DNA of 13,461 nt from an uncultured Prevotella sp. (lineage in GTDB: Bacteria; Bacteroidota; Bacteroidia; Bacteroidales; Bacteroidaceae), in NCBI RefSeq assembly GCF_900549175.1, contig NZ_URNN01000094.1, forward strand, positions 1-13,461, read 5' to 3'. A program made the translations under genes and the position numbers. The notes beneath the pieces were generated by a model. It was not told where the DNA came from. It searched no databases and worked only from the letters and a program-made list of their open reading frames with translations. Below are positions 7,487 to 13,461 of this stretch, piece after piece (positions within the stretch are counted from its first letter, which is position 1; each line of letters opens with the position of its first letter).

Positions 7487-7532
7487 ATGTTTAAATCTTT
7501 GTACAGCTACCTGCTATCAGGGCCGAAGTTCA

Positions 7533-9647
7533 TCACTTCGCATTAATTTCTTTCAGCAGACGGTCGGCATGTCCCCAACGGTCCATCATGTAGAGCACGT
7601 AACGTATGTCGACACCTATGCAGCGTGCCAGATGGGAGTCGAAGAGCAGGTCGCTCGACAGGCTGTCCCAGTTTCCGTCGAAAGCCAGACCGATAAGCTC
7701 ACCCTTGCCGTTGAACATCGGCGAGCCGCTGTTGCCACCCGTTATGTCGTTGTTGGTGAGGAAACAGAGGTGCATGTCGCCGGTTGTCCGGTCGGTGTAT
7801 TTTCCGAAGTCTGTTGTCGAGAACAGGTCGTGCATGACAGGCTCGGCATAATAGTCAATCACCTTGTCGCCCGTCTTCATCTTCTTAACAATGCTCGGAG
7901 CGGCGGTATAATAGCCGGAGGGCTTGCCTCCGAGAAGGAATCCGCCCACCTGTCCGTAGCTCAGTCGCATGGTGAAGTTGGCGTCGCTGTAATGCGGCAT
8001 GTCCTCCTCCATGCGCAGTTTGGCGGCACAGAGATACTTCTCCTGATCGTCAATGGAGTCCATGCTGCTCTTGAGACCCTTGGTAAGAATGTGCATTATC
8101 TCGGTTATGTCCATTCCCATCACCACTCCGCAGTCTTTCAGAAAACTCTTCTTATTGGCGTAAAGCTTCTCACCGCTCTTCATGAGAATGGAGTTGGCAT
8201 AGATGTAGTCAACATATTTTGCGCAGTCGCCGCCGAACTTCTCGTCTATGGTCTTGTAGAAGGCAGGCAGATACTTTGCGTCCACCTGTTCGCGGTAGTT
8301 CTTCAGCAGTGCGGCGTAAACGTCCTTGTCGGTGGCCTCGTCCCATTCGTCGCTATTGTCCTTAAACTCTATGTACTGCTTCTTCGGCTTGTTGTCCGGA
8401 CCCTGATACTTCATGCCGTTGTGCACACGGATGGCACGTGTGGTCAGTTCGTTGGTGCGGAAGAAGGTCTCGGTGAACAGTGTGTAGGCCTTGCGAACGT
8501 CGAGGCGGGCGTCGTAGAGACGTTTCATCAGGTCGAAGTCGAGCTTGTCCTTCAGATAACCCGTAGACTCCTGATATTGACGTATCTTCTGCTCGAAATC
8601 GGCTTTTTGGCGGACAAGACCTATACTGTCGATACACTTGTTCATGCCGATGGAGTTCTTCCAGTAGTTGGAGCTTTGGGCGTATTTTGAGTCGTACTTG
8701 ATACGTACGGCCTCGTCGGCACGCATGTGGCGTATCATCTGCTCCTGCTTCACGCCGCGCACCTGTGCACGCGGCTCGTTGATGGCATCGCGGCGCTCAC
8801 GTATGCCGTACGACGAGAGATAGCGGTTGGTGCTGCCGGGATATCCCATGGTCATGGAGAAGTCGCCGTCCTTGTAACCCTGAAGCGACACGGGAGCCCA
8901 CGACTCAGGATGGTAGGGCACATTCTTCTCGTTGTAGTCGGCCGGACCGTTGGTCTTCGGGTCGGCATAAATGCGGAACACGGAGAAGTCGCATGTCTGG
9001 CGGGGCCACATCCAGTTGTCCGTCTCGCCTCCGAACTTACCCATCGACTTGGGCACGGTGAACACCAGGCGCAGGTCGGTGAAGTCGCGGTAGGTGGTGG
9101 CATAGTATTGGTTGCCTTCGTAGTAGGGCTTTATCTCAAGACGCAGTGTCGAGTCTTTTGCCTTGACGTCTTTCGACCAGGCGTTTTCTATCGAGTCGAC
9201 AAATTCCGAACGGCGCGTTGCCGTCATGCCGGCTATACCCATGTCTTCGAGCTGCTTGGTCACGTCTTTCTGCTCTACCATGAAGCTCACGAACATGTCC
9301 TTGTTGGGAAGTTCTTCCTCAAACGATTTGGCATAGAATCCGTTGAGCATATAGTCATGTTCTACGGTGGAGTGACTGCGTATGGCTTCAAAACCGCAAT
9401 GGTGGTTCGTGAAGACAAGACCGTCGGACGAAACGACCACACCCGAGCAGTAGCCGCTGAAGTTGACCACTGCCTTCATGATGGCATCCTTGCCATTGTA
9501 AAGCCCGTCATAGGGCAGTTCGAAACCTTCGGCCTGCATCTGTTCGTAGACAGCCTGCGGCAGGTTGTAGAGCATCCACATGCCTTCGTCAGCCTTTGCC
9601 GAGCCGACGGCGAGAAGTGATGCCAGTGCTAATGTTACTTTTTTCAT
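7533..9647 (-). CDS. dpp7: S46-family dipeptidyl-peptidase, DPP7 type
   Basis: A 704-residue exported serine peptidase. The signal peptide MKKVTLALASLLAVGSAKA is followed by the mature start DEGMWMLYN, typical of the family. The catalytic triad is visible: H83 in TNHHCGF, D220 in RQTCDFSVFRIYADP and S640 in GGNSGSPMF. S46 enzymes remove dipeptides from peptide N-termini in the periplasm of asaccharolytic and proteolytic Bacteroidetes. The residue 18 positions after the catalytic serine is G658 (in LAFDGNW). DPP11 has Arg here to bind Asp/Glu, while DPP7 has Gly and prefers hydrophobic P1 residues, so DPP7-type specificity is inferred. The length matches the roughly 700-720 residues of the family. 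It follows the flippase-like gene by 51 bases with no promoter box between, so it may be co-transcribed; two hairpins lie after its stop. Confidence 0.93.
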   Translation of the reverse strand: MKKVTLALASLLAVGSAKADEGMWMLYNLPQAVYEQMQAEGFELPYDGLYNGKDAIMKAVVNFSGYCSGVVVSSDGLVFTNHHCGFEAIRSHSTVEHDYMLNGFYAKSFEEELPNKDMFVSFMVEQKDVTKQLEDMGIAGMTATRRSEFVDSIENAWSKDVKAKDSTLRLEIKPYYEGNQYYATTYRDFTDLRLVFTVPKSMGKFGGETDNWMWPRQTCDFSVFRIYADPKTNGPADYNEKNVPYHPESWAPVSLQGYKDGDFSMTMGYPGSTNRYLSSYGIRERRDAINEPRAQVRGVKQEQMIRHMRADEAVRIKYDSKYAQSSNYWKNSIGMNKCIDSIGLVRQKADFEQKIRQYQESTGYLKDKLDFDLMKRLYDARLDVRKAYTLFTETFFRTNELTTRAIRVHNGMKYQGPDNKPKKQYIEFKDNSDEWDEATDKDVYAALLKNYREQVDAKYLPAFYKTIDEKFGGDCAKYVDYIYANSILMKSGEKLYANKKSFLKDCGVVMGMDITEIMHILTKGLKSSMDSIDDQEKYLCAAKLRMEEDMPHYSDANFTMRLSYGQVGGFLLGGKPSGYYTAAPSIVKKMKTGDKVIDYYAEPVMHDLFSTTDFGKYTDRTTGDMHLCFLTNNDITGGNSGSPMFNGKGELIGLAFDGNWDSLSSDLLFDSHLARCIGVDIRYVLYMMDRWGHADRLLKEINAK

Positions 9648-9698
9648 TGTTTGTTTTTATTAATTGGTTTTTATTGTTTTGTTCTTTTGGATTATCCT

Positions 9699-11198
9699 TT
9701 ACTTGGAACGACGGAAATACCTGCCCACCACCGGAAGCGAGGAGAGAGGAAAATCACGGCGCACGATTACGGCAGCAAACACGGCAATCATCAGTGTATT
9801 GACGGCGACGGCGAAACCAACAGGCAAGTGGGTGTTGGCGGCGGTCATGCCGGCAAATATCATCACGGCAAGGGCTACATAAACGAAAATGTCACGCATG
9901 GGATAAGCAATCGGGTAATAACGCTGCCCGACGAAATATGACACCACCATTGATGTGCCATAAGCGGCAAAACCGGCCCACGCACAGGCCATATAGCTGA
10001 ACCGCGGTATGAGGAGTACGTCGATGATGATAAGGATGACACAACCTATTCCCGAGAACCATGCCCCCCAGATGGTGCGGTCGGTGAGCTTGTACCAGAA
10101 TGACAGGTTGAAGAACACACCGAACATTATCTCGGCGGCCATCACCACGGGAACAACTTTCAGACCGGGCCAGTAGCTCTCTCCTATGATATGGCGCAGC
10201 ACGTCGATATATCCCATCACGACGAGAAACGCCAGCAGGGTGAATATAACGTAGTATTTCATAGCCGCCGCGTACGTAGCGCGGTTGTCGCTGTCCTTGG
10301 CCTTGCCGAAGACAAACGGCTCATAGGCAAAACGGAAAGCCTGCGTTATCATCACCATTATCATGGCTATCTTGATACAAGCACCGTAAATGCCGAGCTG
10401 CGTGCTCGCCTCCTGCGGCGTACCGTCGTAGAGATAAGGGAAAATTATCTGCGAAATGCACTGGTTGAGCTGTCCTGCTAGTCCCATGATGAGTATCGGC
10501 CATGCGTAACCGAGCATACGCCGGCAGATGCCGCTGTCGAAACCGACCGATATGCCCCGCAACTCCTTGTATAGCATCAGCAGTGTGGCCGCCGTGCAGA
10601 AGAAGTTGATGTAGAACACCCATGCCACGTCAAGATGGAACGCCTCATCGTATATACCCAGCGGGTTGAGCTGCAGCGCCGGCAGAACAATGAGATAGAG
10701 CACATTGAGAATTACGTTCAGCATGATGTTCACAATCTTCAGCATTGCAAACTTCACAGGGCGGTGACAACACCGAAGATATGCAAAAAGGATGGCCGTA
10801 AAGGCGTCGATGCCCACTGTCACGAACAGCACCCACACATATTCGGGATGGTCGGCATAGCCCATCAGTGCGGCTATCTGCTGCCTGAACGCCACCACCA
10901 CCGCACAGAACAGGAGCGACGTGGCTCCCACCATGCGCAACGTCGTGGAGTACACACGGCGCGGGTTTTCACCCTCCTTGTTCATGAAACGGAAGAAGGT
11001 GGTCTCCATGCCGTACGTGAGCACGATGATGAGCAATGCCGTATAGGCATATACATTCGTTATAACACCATATTGTCCGCCGTCGGCGGTAAACCTTGCC
11101 GTCTGTATCGGCACAAGCAAATAGTTAACGAAACGCGCCACAATGCTGCTCAGGCCGTATATGGCTGTGTCTTTTACTAATGATTTTAAGTTTGACAT
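9699..11198 (-). CDS. Polysaccharide flippase-like membrane protein (MOP superfamily, Wzx type)
   Basis: A 499-residue integral membrane protein with about 12-14 hydrophobic segments spread from residue 10 to 485. The start MSNLKSLVKDTAIYGLSSIVARFVNYLLVPI is the classic opening of Wzx/RfbX-like polysaccharide exporters, and the second half (about 240-485) corresponds to the polysaccharide biosynthesis C-terminal region. Such proteins flip lipid-linked sugars across the inner membrane for O-antigen, capsule or related glycans. No glycosyltransferase or polymerase gene is adjacent, so its substrate is unknown. Solitary homologues are common in Bacteroidales. The C-terminus is short and basic (GRYFRRSK). 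The gene follows the four-helix-bundle gene by 151 bases containing a dense palindromic repeat array, and precedes the S46 peptidase by 51 bases. Confidence 0.9.
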   Translation of the reverse strand: MSNLKSLVKDTAIYGLSSIVARFVNYLLVPIQTARFTADGGQYGVITNVYAYTALLIIVLTYGMETTFFRFMNKEGENPRRVYSTTLRMVGATSLLFCAVVVAFRQQIAALMGYADHPEYVWVLFVTVGIDAFTAILFAYLRCCHRPVKFAMLKIVNIMLNVILNVLYLIVLPALQLNPLGIYDEAFHLDVAWVFYINFFCTAATLLMLYKELRGISVGFDSGICRRMLGYAWPILIMGLAGQLNQCISQIIFPYLYDGTPQEASTQLGIYGACIKIAMIMVMITQAFRFAYEPFVFGKAKDSDNRATYAAAMKYYVIFTLLAFLVVMGYIDVLRHIIGESYWPGLKVVPVVMAAEIMFGVFFNLSFWYKLTDRTIWGAWFSGIGCVILIIIDVLLIPRFSYMACAWAGFAAYGTSMVVSYFVGQRYYPIAYPMRDIFVYVALAVMIFAGMTAANTHLPVGFAVAVNTLMIAVFAAVIVRRDFPLSSLPVVGRYFRRSK

Positions 11199-11214
11199 CG
11201 TTTTTTTCTTTTTT

Positions 11215-11353
11215 TAGGTTTGGTAGGTTTTTGTAGGTGAAGTAGGTGTGGTAGGTTTTGTAGGTGCGGTACCTACTTTACCTACCGCACCTACCACACC
11301 TATTAAACCTACCGATTAAACCTACCACACCCTACCTCACTTACTAATCCTAC
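11215..11353. repeat. 9-bp GTAGGTNNN array that inverts at its centre
   Basis: In the minus-strand direction about nine units of the form GTAGGTNNN follow one another, mostly at exact 9-base steps (GTAGGTTTA, ATAGGTGTG, GTAGGTGCG, GTAGGTAAA, GTAGGTACC). After the palindrome GGTACC (11268-11273) about six units run in the opposite orientation. Plus-strand GTAGGT copies begin at 11223, 11233, 11242, 11251 and 11260; ACCTAC copies begin at 11271, 11280, 11289, 11307 and 11320. The array fills almost all of the spacer and its first GTAGG overlaps the stop codon of the four-helix-bundle gene. An RNA copy would fold into a long hairpin. Confidence 0.9.
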
Positions 11354-11913
11354 TTTTTCTTATTATTCTCTCCTCTTGCAGCAAGCCTCGCCTTATATCT
11401 CTGCTCCTTTATTCCGCCGTTTTGCAGAAACAGGCGGTCCTGCCTGTCGATGAGCCCACGCAACAGGGCCAAAGTCTGATGAATGACTATCAGCGCGATG
11501 TTCGCTATGTCCTCGGCATTGCGCCCCTCTATCTGCCGCCGGTAGTATGCACTGTCGTTGTGGCGGCGGAAACGTGGCAGGCATGCCTGATATTTAGGAT
11601 GGTTAACATCCCATATTTCGAGATTGTTGTTTCTCAGAAAATCCCTGTAGTCCTCCTTCAGTTCCTCCAAACTGCCCTTTGCTATGACCGTCAACTTATG
11701 TTCCGATTCCGTAGAACCCTCAGCGTCGCTATATCCCTCCACTATATTTTGTTTGCAGGACCGCGCAGCCTGCTGCATCTGGTCGACAGTGCGGTCGCCG
11801 GAACGATTGAGAAATGCCCTTACGAAATAGTATGTTATATCGAACACACATTCCGATTTTTTGTAGACAAGCAGAGTCTCATAGCTGCCTATTTTCTTTT
11901 GATTGTAATCCAT
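11350..11913 (-). CDS. Four-helix-bundle protein with 'suffix' domain (S23/Avd-like)
   Basis: A 187-residue protein of the four-helix-bundle family known from 23S rRNA intervening sequences and related to the Avd proteins of diversity-generating retroelements. The core has the usual landmarks: LLVYKKSECVFDITYYF (14-30), DQMQQAARSCKQNIVEGYSD (44-63) and a SLEELKEDYRDFLR helix (81-94). The C-terminal extension IALIVIHQTLALLRGLIDRQ (139-158) followed by FLQNGG matches the 'suffix' domain of a Bacteroidetes subgroup. The tail is very basic (GENNKKK), and the surface is rich in Arg and Lys, which suits nucleic-acid binding; that is inferred. No reverse transcriptase is in the window. The gene lies 33 bases after the SpmAB fusion, probably in its transcript, and its stop codon is part of the first unit of a palindromic 9-bp repeat array. 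Confidence 0.88.
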   Translation of the reverse strand: MDYNQKKIGSYETLLVYKKSECVFDITYYFVRAFLNRSGDRTVDQMQQAARSCKQNIVEGYSDAEGSTESEHKLTVIAKGSLEELKEDYRDFLRNNNLEIWDVNHPKYQACLPRFRRHNDSAYYRRQIEGRNAEDIANIALIVIHQTLALLRGLIDRQDRLFLQNGGIKEQRYKARLAARGENNKKK

Positions 11914-11946
11914 ACATATTGTTTTATAGGATTAATCTTAATTTCT

Positions 11947-13179
11947 TCACGAGAAAAACAGATATGCCATAGCCACTGCCGCCGCAACGCCGGCAAGGTC
12001 GGCCAGCAGTCCGCAGGTCACGGCATGACGGGTGTGCCGCACGCCCACACTGCCGAAATAGACGGCGAGGATATAGAATGTGGTGTCGGTGGACCCCTGG
12101 AATATGCAGCTCAGACGTCCAACGAACGAGTCGGCACCGTATGTGGTCATGGCATCGACCATCATGCCCCGCGCACCGCTACCCGAGAGAGGTTTCATAA
12201 GTGCCGTAGGCATGGCCTCCACGAAGTCGCTGTTCAGACCGCACATCTCGACACCCATGCGTATTCCGCTGATTATCACATCCATAGCTCCCGAGGCGCG
12301 GAACACGCCCACGGCCACGAGTATGGCTACAAGATACGGAATGATGCGTATGGCAGTGTTGAAACCATCCTTCGCCCCATCGATGAAAGCGTCGTACACA
12401 TTGATGCGTTTCCTCATTCCGGCGATGATAAATCCTACGATGATTGTCATGAGAAGCACGTTTGCCACACTCGTGCTCACCACGTCCATCGTTTCCTTGT
12501 CCATCCGGTTGAAAGCCCATATTATCGCGGCCACGGCGGCACACAGAACACCGAGTGTTGTAAGCATGGTGCGGTTGATGAGATTGATGCGCTGGTAGAG
12601 GCTGGTGACGATGATGCCTGTCAGCGTGGAGAAGAATGTTGTCAGCAGCAGCGGTATGAACACATCGGTGGGCTGTTCCGCCCCCATCTGCGCCCTGTAT
12701 ACCATTATACTGACAGGTATGAGTGTCAGTCCGCTCGTGTTGAGCACAAGAAACATTATCATCGGGTTTGTGGCCGTATCCTTCTTCGGGTTCAACTCCT
12801 GCAACTGCTCCATAGCCTTCAGCCCGAGCGGCGTGGCGGCGTTGTCAAGGTTGAGCATGTTGGCTGCAATGTTCATGAATATGCTTCCCGTGACGGGATG
12901 CCCCTTTGGTATGTCGGGAAACAGGCGTGTGAACACGGGACTGAGCAACCGGGCGAGTCCGTTCACCATTCCGCTGCGTTCGCCTATTTTCATTATGCCG
13001 AGCCACAAGGCGAGCACGCCCGTAAGTCCGAGCGATATTTCAAATGCCGTCTTCGATGATGCGAATGTGGAGTCCATCATAGCCGGAAAAACCGTCGTAT
13101 CGCCCATGAACACGAGTTTTACCAAGGCGATGACAAATGCTATGACGAAAAATGCTATCCAAATATAGTTAAGTACCAT
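11947..13179 (-). CDS. SpmA-SpmB fusion, nucleoside-recognition (Gate) domain membrane protein
   Basis: A 410-residue membrane protein joining two halves that are separate genes in spore-formers. The N-terminal half (about 40-165) is SpmA-like: ALWLGIMKIGERSG, LLSPVFTRLFPDIPKGHP and MNIAANMLNLDNAATPLG (102-119). The C-terminal half (about 235-410) is SpmB-like: AFIDGAKDGFNTAIRIIPYL, PLSGSGARGMM (330-340) and IFQGSTDTTFYILAVYFGSVG (359-379). Both contain the Gate/nucleoside-recognition type domain. In Bacillus SpmA and SpmB help spore core dehydration; here the organism type does not sporulate, so the role is unknown and transport of a small solute is a reasonable guess. The start at 13179 is well placed behind a near-ideal promoter at 13202-13233. 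It is the first gene of a minus-strand run that continues with the four-helix-bundle gene 33 bases later. Confidence 0.92.
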   Translation of the reverse strand: MVLNYIWIAFFVIAFVIALVKLVFMGDTTVFPAMMDSTFASSKTAFEISLGLTGVLALWLGIMKIGERSGMVNGLARLLSPVFTRLFPDIPKGHPVTGSIFMNIAANMLNLDNAATPLGLKAMEQLQELNPKKDTATNPMIMFLVLNTSGLTLIPVSIMVYRAQMGAEQPTDVFIPLLLTTFFSTLTGIIVTSLYQRINLINRTMLTTLGVLCAAVAAIIWAFNRMDKETMDVVSTSVANVLLMTIIVGFIIAGMRKRINVYDAFIDGAKDGFNTAIRIIPYLVAILVAVGVFRASGAMDVIISGIRMGVEMCGLNSDFVEAMPTALMKPLSGSGARGMMVDAMTTYGADSFVGRLSCIFQGSTDTTFYILAVYFGSVGVRHTRHAVTCGLLADLAGVAAAVAMAYLFFS

Positions 13180-13201
13180 TGGCGCCTGTTTATTTATTCG
13201 G

Positions 13202-13233
13202 CAAAATTAGTCAGATTGGCCGAACTTACCAAA
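13202..13233 (-). promoter_or_regulatory. Bacteroidetes-type promoter for the SpmAB fusion
   Basis: On the minus strand TTTG (13233-13230) is followed after 20 bases by TAATTTTG (13209-13202), matching both the -33 and the -7 consensus at the standard spacing. Transcription should begin near 13195, leaving a leader of about 15 bases before the ATG at 13179. This is the best promoter in the window and probably drives the downstream four-helix-bundle gene as well. Confidence 0.75.
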
Positions 13234-13287
13234 TATATCACACTCTTTTTCTTTTTTACAACGCATGCCATCCCTTATTACAATAAA

Positions 13288-13381
13288 ACAATATGTCTTT
13301 ATGTCTAAAAAACATGTCTTTATCCACACAACACAATATGTCTTTTATGTCTTTATGTCTAAAAATATGTCTTTATGTCAA
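13288..13381. repeat. Short-period ATGTC repeat array
   Basis: Eight copies of ATGTC begin at 13293, 13301, 13314, 13338, 13347, 13355, 13367 and 13375, several at 8-9 base steps. On the minus strand the unit reads GACATAAA. Within the array a block of about 31 bases is repeated directly (13292-13323 and 13346-13376) with one substitution and one indel. The first minus-strand unit contains the stop codon of the gene fragment at the right edge. The array separates that gene from the SpmAB promoter. Confidence 0.8.
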
Positions 13382-13461
13382 AGACTCACGACGCAGAGGA
13401 TACGCCCCACGCAAATGCTCAAACATGTCGGGTGCAACCTTCAGCCGGCGGCTGTCATCAA
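13373..13461 (-). CDS. C-terminal fragment of an unidentified protein (runs off the right edge)
   Basis: A minus-strand frame is open from the edge to TAA at 13373-13375 and encodes 28 residues ending HLRGAYPLRRESLT. The base composition is GC-richer than the repeat-filled spacer that follows, and the other two minus frames are closed or off phase, so this is probably the tail of a real gene that begins outside the window. The fragment is too short to recognise a family. It lies upstream of the SpmAB promoter on the same strand. Confidence 0.55.
   Translation of the reverse strand, partial: DDSRRLKVAPDMFEHLRGAYPLRRESLT

Larger units (their letters stand above)
7143..7532. other. 390-bp gene-free spacer with two hairpins and a promoter box
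   Basis: No open reading frame here looks coding on either strand. On the S46 side it holds two consecutive large hairpins (7434-7486 and 7370-7424), both downstream of the S46 stop. The half nearer the Sel1 gene is AT-rich and contains one TAnnTTTG box (7285-7292, minus). A plus-strand frame that begins at 7341 is an antisense shadow of the S46 gene. The spacer most likely combines the 3' end of the S46 transcript with the promoter region of the Sel1 cluster. Confidence 0.6.

Noticed and set aside
7341..9620. Long plus-strand frames opposite the S46 peptidase (7341-8690 and 8727-9620)
   Set aside because: The minus-strand frame has a signal peptide and full catalytic triad; the plus frames are rich in H, V and L in the typical antisense pattern and lack domains.
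11215..11353. CRISPR array
   Set aside because: Units are 9 bases with three variable bases and reverse orientation midway; there are no 25-40 base repeats with unique spacers and no cas gene.
11350..11913. Diversity-generating retroelement around the Avd-like protein
   Set aside because: No reverse transcriptase, template repeat or variable repeat is visible in the window.
11422..13059. A 545-residue plus-strand frame opposite the four-helix-bundle and SpmAB genes
   Set aside because: It spans two well-supported minus genes and their spacer, and its His/Tyr-rich composition is that of an antisense shadow.
1..13461. tRNA, rRNA or riboswitch
   Set aside because: No cloverleaf, rRNA-like segment or known aptamer core was recognised by eye; a covariance-model search would be decisive.

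Overview
The window looks like a chromosomal segment of a Bacteroidales bacterium, most likely Prevotella or a close relative. The support is a flavodiiron protein, an S46 dipeptidyl-peptidase, an SpmA-SpmB fusion, a four-helix-bundle 'suffix domain' protein and promoter boxes of the Bacteroidetes type (TTTG / TAnnTTTG). Ribosome binding sites are weak and AT-rich, as is usual in this phylum. The genus is inferred from protein style, not from a marker gene.

Layout, left to right. The minus strand carries an FprA-type flavodiiron protein (220-1428) and a PfkB-family sugar kinase (1715-2644). The spacer between them is filled by a 246-bp palindromic element with 62-bp arms. The plus strand carries an M16 metallopeptidase (about 2887-4161), divergent from the kinase, with a TAnnTTTG box for each direction in the spacer. 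Converging on it from the minus strand is a tight three-gene cluster: a Sel1-repeat protein (5514-7142), an unknown protein (4873-5487) and a DUF1963/YwqG-like protein (4175-4855). A 390-bp spacer (7143-7532) then holds two large hairpins. Finally a minus-strand run, read from right to left, carries an SpmA-SpmB fusion (11947-13179), a four-helix-bundle protein (11350-11913), a polysaccharide flippase-like membrane protein (9699-11198) and an exported S46 peptidase of DPP7 type (7533-9647). A gene fragment enters from the right edge (13373-13461).

Most of the genes are ordinary anaerobe physiology: O2/NO detoxification, sugar phosphorylation, peptide digestion and envelope polysaccharide transport. 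The unusual content lies between the genes. Four spacers carry short-period or palindromic repeats of different sequence: GGAGTTAA-type arms at 1451-1696, a GGGTGTATCAAA hairpin present twice, a 9-bp GTAGGTNNN array that reverses orientation at its centre, and an ATGTC array. Two of these arrays (9-bp and ATGTC) begin inside the stop codon of the gene upstream of them, and one of those genes encodes the four-helix-bundle protein. That gene-plus-array unit is the best candidate here for an undescribed system.
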